DNA of 16,990 nucleotides from NCBI GenBank assembly GCA_937875545.1, contig CALLYE010000028.1:1-16990 (forward strand), in the 5' to 3' direction. Shown here one piece after another: positions 1-5,884 of the stretch. Both the position numbers and the translations under genes were made by a program. Below the pieces are notes generated by a model, which searched no databases, was not told the DNA's origin, and saw only the letters and a list, made by a program, of their open reading frames with translations. The stretch's first letter is position 1. Every line of letters begins with the position of its first letter. This DNA is from DTU078 sp002397345. Lineage in GTDB: Bacteria > Bacillota > Clostridia > Oscillospirales > CAG-272.

Positions 1-669
1 AGCGACGGCGCGTATAAACCCGTCAAGGGAGTTATGCGGCTGGCGACGACGCGCCTGTATGCCGTCAGACTGGACGGCTACATGCTCACCCATCTTCACA
101 GGCGGCATGTTATGCAGTTCCGGCGGCTGACATCAAAATATTTCGTTCAAACCTTACTTTTGCCGCTGCCGCAGAACGACGATGAGCGCTCTGTCGCGGG
201 CGCGCTGCAGGCAACGGCGGAAGAGAATGGAACAGGGGTTGTGTGGTATGACGCGTCAATATGCGATAACATCCGGTTTAACGGGTTGACCTTCGAGCTG
301 CCTGCGCGCACATACATAAAGCGCTCCCCTCATCCGGTGATAACGCTGCGCGTTGCGGGCAGTGACGCGGATTTATTATATCTGAGCGGCGGTGCTGACG
401 AAGACGCGGACAATGAAAGATACATATTGCGTGACAGTTGGGCGCGCAAGGCGAGGGGCGTTATCTTTGGCGCGCACAGCCCGAAAATAAAACAACAGAT
501 TAACTTCGGCGGCTTCGACGAATTGGAACTGGCAGTTTTCGCAAGCGGCGATATAAAAGAAGCGGCAATATCTCCCGTTAAAAATCCGCTGCCACCGGAT
601 GCGGTTTCAATAACGCTCGAGGACGCCGGCACTGACTTTATAGAATTTGTTTTTTCGACCGGCAAATAA
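1..669 (+). CDS. C-terminal part of a ComEC/Rec2-type metallo-beta-lactamase-like protein (5' truncated)
   Basis: The frame is open from the first base, so the gene begins before the window and the ATG at 34 need not be its start; 222 residues are visible. Just after that ATG comes a segment reading LDGYMLTHLHRRHV, then a hydrophobic strand with LLLPLPQND. This resembles the metallo-beta-lactamase-like domain at the C-terminus of ComEC/Rec2 DNA-uptake proteins, where a THxHxDH motif is followed by a 'location of the object' strand. A later strand, ADLLYLSGGADED, resembles the second half of the same fold. The metal motif is degenerate: HLHRRH has Arg where HxHxDH has Asp. No membrane segments are visible in this part. 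Family assignment rests on pattern only; another MBL-fold protein, or an unrelated one, is possible. No clear terminator follows. Confidence 0.42.
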   Translation, partial: SDGAYKPVKGVMRLATTRLYAVRLDGYMLTHLHRRHVMQFRRLTSKYFVQTLLLPLPQNDDERSVAGALQATAEENGTGVVWYDASICDNIRFNGLTFELPARTYIKRSPHPVITLRVAGSDADLLYLSGGADEDADNERYILRDSWARKARGVIFGAHSPKIKQQINFGGFDELELAVFASGDIKEAAISPVKNPLPPDAVSITLEDAGTDFIEFVFSTGK

Positions 670-693
670 ATTTTACAAAAGAATAAATTTCAC

Positions 694-722
694 TTGCGTA
701 TATCTGGCAGATGTGTTATAAT
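694..722 (+). promoter_or_regulatory. Promoter for the diguanylate cyclase gene
   Basis: TTGCGT at 694-699 and TATAAT at 717-722 are separated by 17 bp, and a TG at 714-715 gives an extended -10. Transcription would start near 729. That places the ATG at 737 almost at the mRNA 5' end and favours translation from the ATG at 788. Confidence 0.72.
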
Positions 723-787
723 TTTGGTGGAAAATTATGTATAACAATCCAGTCGAATTGTTGATTGTGAGGAGCAGTCGTGCCGAT

Positions 788-1972
788 ATGAAGCTGAATA
801 ATTATAGAATATTAGATTTAGTTGAAAACAGAATAGAAACAGAGGCATATAAAGAAAATGTCGGTAAAATCGAAGATGCGAATCTGATACTGCTTACAAA
901 AAGTACTATAACCGGCACGGTGCTTATCATGCTTATTATAGCGGGAGCGTATATTTTAGCCGCCCCCTGGTTATATAAGCTCGTTTATATATGCGCGGGG
1001 CTGTTCTGTCTGCTTATCGCCGTGCTGTCCTGCACGGCGCTGCGTAAAGCGAAGAATATGGCGCTGCCGTTATTATATATTTTTATCGGGGGCATACTCG
1101 CGCTTTCTATCATATTGGGCGTCGCCTTTGCAAAGGACATGAACGCGGCGTTATTTTTGGGGATGATTGCCCTGCTTCCGTCGATCGTAATAGACAAACC
1201 ATGGCGCATAACGTTATTTTCGGCTTCAGCGGTTATTATTTTCTGCGCCGCGTCAATTTATATAAAAGAACCTGTATGTTCTATGATAGACTGCACTAAC
1301 GCGCTGTCAATGATGATTTTGGGAAATGTGCTGATGAGGCATAACATTAAGGTGAAAATGACAGGCATCATATCGATGGAGCGGCTCCGCGCGATGTCGC
1401 AGACCGATCTCTTGACCGGACTGTATAACAAATACACCACCGAGCAGCTTATATCCGGTGTGATCGAGCAAGATCCGACCGGCTGCCATGCGCTGATGCT
1501 CGCGGATATGGACGATCTTAAGCACATCAACGACAACCACAGCCACTTGTGCGGCGATACGGCGCTGCGCGCCGTTGCCGATGCGCTGAAGTCTTGCTTC
1601 AGACACACAGATATAATCGGGCGCGTCGGCGGCGACGAATTTATGATTTTTTTGCGCGACTGCTGCGACGCTGAACAGGTCGCAAAGCTGGCGGAAATCC
1701 TACTGGCAAAAATAGCGGCTTTTTCGGCTGACGATAAAACATTAGTGCCGATTACGGTTAGCATAGGCATAACAATAATGAACAGCGGTGAAAAAGACTT
1801 TGCCGCCTGCATGGGCAATATTAGCGGTATGGAGATATTCAAGCGCCTTTACAGAGAAGCCGACGCCGCGCTTTATGAAATAAAACGCGGATCAAAATGC
1901 GGATATTCCATTTATAAGCGCGATGCAAACGGAGGGATAAAAAACGGCGATAAAACAATATATGTACGATGA
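788..1972 (+). CDS. Membrane-bound diguanylate cyclase (GGDEF domain)
   Basis: Predicted to make cyclic di-GMP from two GTP at the inner face of the membrane. From the ATG at 788 the protein has 394 residues. About six hydrophobic helices occupy residues 41-183, probably a sensor or anchor region of no recognised family. A GGDEF domain follows, with DLLTGLYN from D207, metal-binding ADMDD (D240, D242), the intact GGDEF signature at 281-285, and RHTD at 272-275 exactly five residues upstream. RHTD fits the RxxD inhibitory I-site for product feedback. No EAL or HD-GYP domain is present. The start at 788 has GAGGAG at 769-774. An in-frame ATG at 737 adds 17 residues but sits almost on the predicted transcription start. 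The last 11 bases overlap the putative start of cca, suggesting co-transcription. The signal sensed is unknown. Confidence 0.92.
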   Translation: MKLNNYRILDLVENRIETEAYKENVGKIEDANLILLTKSTITGTVLIMLIIAGAYILAAPWLYKLVYICAGLFCLLIAVLSCTALRKAKNMALPLLYIFIGGILALSIILGVAFAKDMNAALFLGMIALLPSIVIDKPWRITLFSASAVIIFCAASIYIKEPVCSMIDCTNALSMMILGNVLMRHNIKVKMTGIISMERLRAMSQTDLLTGLYNKYTTEQLISGVIEQDPTGCHALMLADMDDLKHINDNHSHLCGDTALRAVADALKSCFRHTDIIGRVGGDEFMIFLRDCCDAEQVAKLAEILLAKIAAFSADDKTLVPITVSIGITIMNSGEKDFAACMGNISGMEIFKRLYREADAALYEIKRGSKCGYSIYKRDANGGIKNGDKTIYVR

Positions 1973-3353
1973 TATAAATAAAAATGCCTGTCAGTTACAG
2001 CGGCAAACTATACAACGGCAAAATATCCCACAGCCAATCTGCCCATTGCCGGAATACGTGGTTATGGCGCTGCAAAAGCTCGGTGAGGGCGGCGCGACGG
2101 CATATATCGTCGGCGGCTGTGTGCGGGACAGCCTGTTGGGAACCGAACCCAAAGATTACGATATAACGACCTCGGCTCGGCCGCGGGAGATAGTCCGACT
2201 GTTCCACGGGTATAAAATTGTCGCGTCAGGTATAAAACACGGCACCGTCGCCGTGGCTATCGGCGGCAGGCTGGTCGAGATCACGACATATCGCACCGAG
2301 GGAAGCTACAGCGACCATCGCCGTCCCGATTCTGTGAGTTTTACTGACAATATCGAGGGCGACCTGTCACGCCGTGATTTTACCGTTAACGCAATGGCTT
2401 ATTCTCTCGAAAGCGGGTTGGTTGACCCCTTCGACGGGGCGCGTGATCTGCGTGACAGCGTTCTGTGCGCCGTCGGAGATCCGGACGCGCGGTTTAGCGA
2501 GGACGCGCTGCGTATTCTGCGCGGCGTGCGTTTCGCCGCGGTCTACGATCTCGAACCCGAACCCGCGACCGCGTCGGCGATGATTAAAAACGCGGAGCTG
2601 CTTAAAAACATTTCGGCGGAGCGGATATATACCGAGCTTGTCGGAACGATCGACGGCGAATATGCCGAAAAATATCTGTATAAATTCCGGCAAGCCTACG
2701 CGCATGTGCTGCCCGAGTTTATGGAGATGGCAAGCCGCCCGGACAGTCTGCACGGCGACGCGCTGCGCCGTGCGCTGGCTGTCGTGTCCCGGGTCGGGAC
2801 GGTGAAATTTATTTCAAAAGTTAAACCTGAACCGGTCTGGCTGCGGCTGGCGGCGCTGTTCCGCGAAGTCGGAGAGGACAGGGAAATAAGCGCTAAAACC
2901 GCGGACAACATAATGCGCAGACTTAAAACTGACCGCTTGACGCGAGAAAACACGGTCGCGCTGATCCGCGAGCCCGAGCTTATGGAATTTTCGCGAGCGG
3001 CGATAAGACGCTTCATCGCCAAATTGTCGCCTGAAAGAGCGGCGGCGTTTTTAAAGCTGCATATAGCGGCGGCGGAAACGGCGGGCGAGATCGATAAAGC
3101 TTCGGATTATCGACACGCCCTTGAAGTCGCGGACGAGATAATGGAGTCGGGCGAGTGCGTGTCGCGTTTGGCGCTGGAAATCAACGGCGATGACCTTATA
3201 GCGCTGGGAGTGCCGCCCGGCATCGGAATGGGAGAACTGATAGACACGCTATTTTTTGAGGTGTTGGACGGTAAAACCGATAACACCAAACCCGCGCTCG
3301 CGGCACGCGCGGCGGAGATTACGGGGAACGGGAGATACGGTTGGGGGCAGTGA
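1962..3353 (+). CDS. cca: CCA tRNA nucleotidyltransferase / poly(A) polymerase family
   Basis: Adds or repairs the 3' CCA of tRNAs, using CTP and ATP without a nucleic-acid template. The class II nucleotidyltransferase head is clear: GGCVRD at residues 51-56, catalytic DYD at 65-67, RRDFTVNAMA at 137-146 and the EDxxR-RILRGVR block at 180-190. The C-terminus has the usual DLIALGVPPG segment. At 463 residues it is near or slightly above family length. Where HD-domain relatives read LLHDIGK, this protein reads LAALFREVGED, so any HD phosphohydrolase centre is lost. The start at 1962 overlaps the GGDEF gene by 11 bases and lacks a well-placed ribosome site: GGAGGG at 1931-1936 is about 25 bases away. 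Roughly the first 28 residues precede the conserved core, so a later non-ATG start such as TTG at 2046 is possible. An upstream in-frame stop at 1938 limits extension. Confidence 0.93.
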   Translation: MYDDINKNACQLQRQTIQRQNIPQPICPLPEYVVMALQKLGEGGATAYIVGGCVRDSLLGTEPKDYDITTSARPREIVRLFHGYKIVASGIKHGTVAVAIGGRLVEITTYRTEGSYSDHRRPDSVSFTDNIEGDLSRRDFTVNAMAYSLESGLVDPFDGARDLRDSVLCAVGDPDARFSEDALRILRGVRFAAVYDLEPEPATASAMIKNAELLKNISAERIYTELVGTIDGEYAEKYLYKFRQAYAHVLPEFMEMASRPDSLHGDALRRALAVVSRVGTVKFISKVKPEPVWLRLAALFREVGEDREISAKTADNIMRRLKTDRLTRENTVALIREPELMEFSRAAIRRFIAKLSPERAAAFLKLHIAAAETAGEIDKASDYRHALEVADEIMESGECVSRLALEINGDDLIALGVPPGIGMGELIDTLFFEVLDGKTDNTKPALAARAAEITGNGRYGWGQ

Positions 3354-3400
3354 CCACCCCCATTTCCTGCCGGGAATAATTATTATAACCATTTTCTCCG

Positions 3401-3429
3401 TTGACATAGCGTAACATGTGTGATAAAAT
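3401..3429 (+). promoter_or_regulatory. Strong promoter upstream of the 15-codon ORF and the ABC-class ATPase
   Basis: TTGACA at 3401-3406 and TAAAAT at 3424-3429 are 17 bp apart, with TG at 3421-3422 extending the -10. This is near consensus for the vegetative sigma factor. The first ORF downstream starts at 3476. The ATPase gene at 3600 lies beyond a terminator. Confidence 0.8.
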
Positions 3430-3475
3430 ATCATCGCATACAAATAAAATTATTACCAGAAGAGAGGTGTCCGAT

Positions 3476-3523
3476 ATGAACAACATAATTTTCGATTTCG
3501 GACGCTGGGATAATGATTTATAA
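3476..3523 (+). CDS. 15-residue ORF: possible leader peptide or remnant of a HAD-type gene
   Basis: The peptide is MNNIIFDFGRWDNDL. It lies 47 bases below a near-consensus promoter and has an AGAGGTG ribosome site at 3462-3468 with normal spacing. A strong intrinsic terminator begins 25 bases after its stop. Two readings are possible. First, it is a leader ORF in a control region for the ATPase gene at 3600. Second, its first ten residues look like the N-terminus of HAD phosphatases (IIFDFG motif I), so promoter, start and terminator may remain after an internal deletion of a HAD gene. Neither is proven. Translation is plausible from the ribosome site; the function is unknown. Confidence 0.45.
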   Translation: MNNIIFDFGRWDNDL

Positions 3524-3548
3524 AACCCGCAATTACGCTTTTTTTAAA

Positions 3549-3583
3549 GGCGCGTATCCGTTTTCGGATACGCGCCGTTTTTT
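3549..3583 (+). terminator. Intrinsic terminator between the 15-codon ORF and the ATPase gene
   Basis: A perfect 12-bp stem, GGCGCGTATCCG (3549-3560) with its complement at 3565-3576, closes a TTTT loop. It is followed by G and six Ts. The ATPase ribosome site starts only about 8 bases after the T-run, so transcripts from the promoter at 3401 must read through to express that gene. Confidence 0.9.
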
Positions 3584-3599
3584 ATTTAAAAAGGAGATA

Positions 3600-5393
3600 A
3601 TGCTTATAAAACGTTTAAAATCCAAACTGCTGGCAATGGAGCAGAATGAAAGTTCGTATAAAACGATGTACGAGGGCTTCATGAGCGTGGTGACGCCCGA
3701 CAATGTGCCGCCCACGGAGCAATATGATCCGACATATTTCCACGGCGAGGTGGGGTATACTTTTGAGCGAACGCACAAGCTCGCGCTTGACAAGCCGACG
3801 GTGATTATCGCCATTCCGGCGGAACAGCTCGGTATAAAAGACAGTCCGATTAATAGAACAGCCGCCGCTGATTTTTGTTTGCGCGCGTTTAAACCGTTCG
3901 TCGACGCGCTCAATGAGGAACTGTACAACCGCAGCCGCCCCGATACTGAAAGCGGAAGATATTATCTTTATTCGCCCGGCGGCGAGGTTTTACCTCGAAA
4001 CTCCTCATATTTCGCGCTGTGCAGGTGCAAAGATTATATAAACGGCGGTGGCAGCACCGTTTATATTAAAACACCCGACGAGCTTAAACCGCCGCGCCTG
4101 TGCCTGTGCGTCAGAATGCAGGTGCAGCTCCCGCGAAAAAGGCTGCGTAAAACCATGCAGATGCTCTGCCGCGACCTGCCCGACGCGGTTGATGAATTTA
4201 CGGCGTGTTTTGATATATCGGCGTTGGAGAGGGCGCTGTCGCTTGCCGAAAAACAGGCGGCGATCCGCGCGTGGCTAAAGAGTAGTGAATACTGCTCGTT
4301 TATCGCGAATGGCAGCGTATTGCCCCGCTCCAAAAGCACGGATTTACCCATGGAGGGCGCGGTGCCTTTTAAATCGGTGCCGGAGGACGAAACCGAGATC
4401 TGCGGCGTGCGCGGCATGGCGATAAAACGCGGTGTGACGGTGCTGACCGGCGGCGGCTACAGCGGCAAATCGACGCTGCTCGACGCTATTGCGGCCGGGA
4501 TTTACGACCACCGCGAGGGTGACGGACGCGAGCTGTGCATAACCGACGACAGCGCCGTCACGATTTCCGCAGAGGACGGGCGCAGCGTCAAGCGCGTAAA
4601 TATCTCGCCGTTTATTAAATGGCTGCCCGGCGGCGACACATGCGATTTTTCATGTGACCGCGCGTCGGGTTCGACCAGTCAGGCGGCGAATATCATGGAA
4701 GCGGTGAGGTCCGGCTCGCGCCTGCTGCTCATTGACGAGGATCGCAGCGCGACAAATTTCATGATCCGCGACAAGATGATGAAGCGCCTGATCGAGCGCG
4801 AACCTATCACGCCCTTCACCGATCGCGTGCGCGAATTGTATATGTCGCGCGGCGTGTCGACAATTCTCGTAATCGGCGGCAGCGGCGAATATCTTTGCGT
4901 AGCCGACAGGGTCTATATGATGGACGAATTTGTAATCTCCGACGTGACACGGCGCGCCGCACAAATCTTCGCCGATTATGGAGAACCGCAGTCACCTCCC
5001 GCGCCGGTTAACTGGGAATATCAGCGCACACTGTGCGCGGAGGGCTTTACGCCTTATCCCGAGGGCAGCGGCGCCGAGCGGCTGGAAGCGTCGGAGACAG
5101 GCTTCATTTTCATCGGAGATGAACGGCTCGACACGCGGATGCTGCACGATATCATAACCGACGCGCAGCGGAACGCTCTGGCGTTTATGCTGCGCAAGCT
5201 CGAAAACGAAGTGAATACGCCGACGGTGGATTTAGACGCGGCGGTTGAAAAGCTATACGCCGAACTGGAAACAGAGGGGTTGGACGCTATTCACAGCAGC
5301 TTTTTTACCACGATGGAGCGGTTTTTAAATTTGCCGCGCAAAATAGAGTTATACGCGGCGATAAACCGCATGCGCGGTATAAAATTTATATAG
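3600..5393 (+). CDS. ABC-class P-loop ATPase of unknown role (COG3044 / PF09818 type)
   Basis: A predicted soluble ATPase; the physiological role of the family is not known. From 3600 the protein has 597 residues. It carries the family's distinctive Walker A, GGGYSGKSTLL (residues 284-294, K290), followed by GIYDHREGDGRE. It also has an ABC-signature-like SGSTSQAANIMEA at 356-368, Walker B LLLIDED (D379, E380) with ATNFMIRD after it, then EPITPFTDRVRELY and a VIGGSGEYLCVADRVYMMD switch region. There are no membrane segments, so it is not a transporter subunit by itself. Start: the frame is open back to 3513, but that stretch is the terminator stem read as protein. ATG 3600 has GGAG at 3593-3596, a short 3-base spacing, and matches where the family domain begins; ATG 3636 is an alternative. 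No obvious partner gene is adjacent. Confidence 0.9.
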   Translation: MLIKRLKSKLLAMEQNESSYKTMYEGFMSVVTPDNVPPTEQYDPTYFHGEVGYTFERTHKLALDKPTVIIAIPAEQLGIKDSPINRTAAADFCLRAFKPFVDALNEELYNRSRPDTESGRYYLYSPGGEVLPRNSSYFALCRCKDYINGGGSTVYIKTPDELKPPRLCLCVRMQVQLPRKRLRKTMQMLCRDLPDAVDEFTACFDISALERALSLAEKQAAIRAWLKSSEYCSFIANGSVLPRSKSTDLPMEGAVPFKSVPEDETEICGVRGMAIKRGVTVLTGGGYSGKSTLLDAIAAGIYDHREGDGRELCITDDSAVTISAEDGRSVKRVNISPFIKWLPGGDTCDFSCDRASGSTSQAANIMEAVRSGSRLLLIDEDRSATNFMIRDKMMKRLIEREPITPFTDRVRELYMSRGVSTILVIGGSGEYLCVADRVYMMDEFVISDVTRRAAQIFADYGEPQSPPAPVNWEYQRTLCAEGFTPYPEGSGAERLEASETGFIFIGDERLDTRMLHDIITDAQRNALAFMLRKLENEVNTPTVDLDAAVEKLYAELETEGLDAIHSSFFTTMERFLNLPRKIELYAAINRMRGIKFI

Positions 5394-5428
5394 AAGAAAC
5401 CGTCCGCCGCCGTAATAAAAAATAAATA

Positions 5429-5457
5429 TTGACAACGCATAAAAACGGTGATATACT
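5429..5457 (+). promoter_or_regulatory. Promoter of the valS T-box transcript
   Basis: TTGACA at 5429-5434 and TATACT at 5452-5457 are separated by 17 bp, with TG at 5449-5450 as an extended -10. Transcription should start near 5464, about 15 bases before the first pairing strand of T-box Stem I. Confidence 0.85.
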
Positions 5458-5478
5458 ATAATATATAGATATATATAA

Positions 5479-5844
5479 AGGCAGCGACAAGGAGCAGTAC
5501 GCGGTCCCTTCGCTTTAAGGACAAATTGCGTTATCATTTGTCCATTTACAGAGAGCTGGCACCAAAATGGCTGAAAGTGCCGTATCCGAAGCCCGCCGAA
5601 GTCGCCTTCGAGCCTCCGCCGATGAAAACGCGGTTGATTTAATCGCGCTGTAGTCAGCGGCGTGTAAGCCGGACGTTACACCGGCGCGCAGTAATTCATT
5701 TTACATCAAAGATTTAAAAGTTCATTTTTAAATCTCGATTTAAAATATCGCTGCGGCAGAGCGCGCGGCTTTTGCCGCGAAACAAGGGTGGTACCGCGCA
5801 ATTATGCGTCCCGTGTGTAAATTTTTACACGCGGGACTTTTTTT
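5479..5844 (+). promoter_or_regulatory. Valine-specific T-box riboswitch upstream of valS
   Basis: The leader senses uncharged tRNA-Val and controls a terminator. The 14-base core AAGGGTGGTACCGCG is at 5784-5798; UGGU suits a tRNA acceptor ending ACCA. Stem I base pairs are AGGC 5479-5482 with GCCT 5612-5615 and AAGG 5489-5492 with CCTT 5605-5608. The AGTA of the specifier loop is at 5496-5499, facing GAA 5598-5600, followed by the specifier GTC (valine) at 5601-5603. The distal stem is GGCAC 5558-5562 with GTGCC 5577-5581, next to a GAGAG motif. Other hairpins are GATTTAAAA 5711-5719 with 5726-5734 and CGCGGC 5764-5769 with 5774-5779. The antiterminator would use GGG 5786-5788 with CCC 5810-5812 and CGC with GCG 5806-5808, excluding the terminator. 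The 5' strand of Stem I carries an additional hairpin at 5519-5543. Confidence 0.95.
5808..5844 (+). terminator. T-box-controlled intrinsic terminator
   Basis: GTCCCG at 5808-5813 pairs with CGGGAC at 5832-5837, and the stem continues through GTGTAA/TTACAC to a short A/T loop. Seven Ts follow at 5838-5844. Its 5' arm contains the CCC used by the antiterminator, so the two structures exclude each other. Confidence 0.93.
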
Positions 5845-5884
5845 ATTTCATTTCTATTTCAATTATATTAAAAAGGTGGTTATT

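Noticed and set aside
3342..3362. TGGGGG...CCCCCA hairpin at the end of cca as a terminator
   Set aside because: The stem is only about 6 bp with a 9-base loop and no T-run; it overlaps the stop codon and was judged too weak.
3513..3599. Upstream extension of the ABC-class ATPase
   Set aside because: The extra residues are the terminator stem and T-run read as codons; GGAG before ATG 3600 and family alignment support the shorter protein.
5804..5884. Upstream extension of valS
   Set aside because: These bases are the T-box terminator hairpin; AAGGTGG before ATG 5885 fixes the start.
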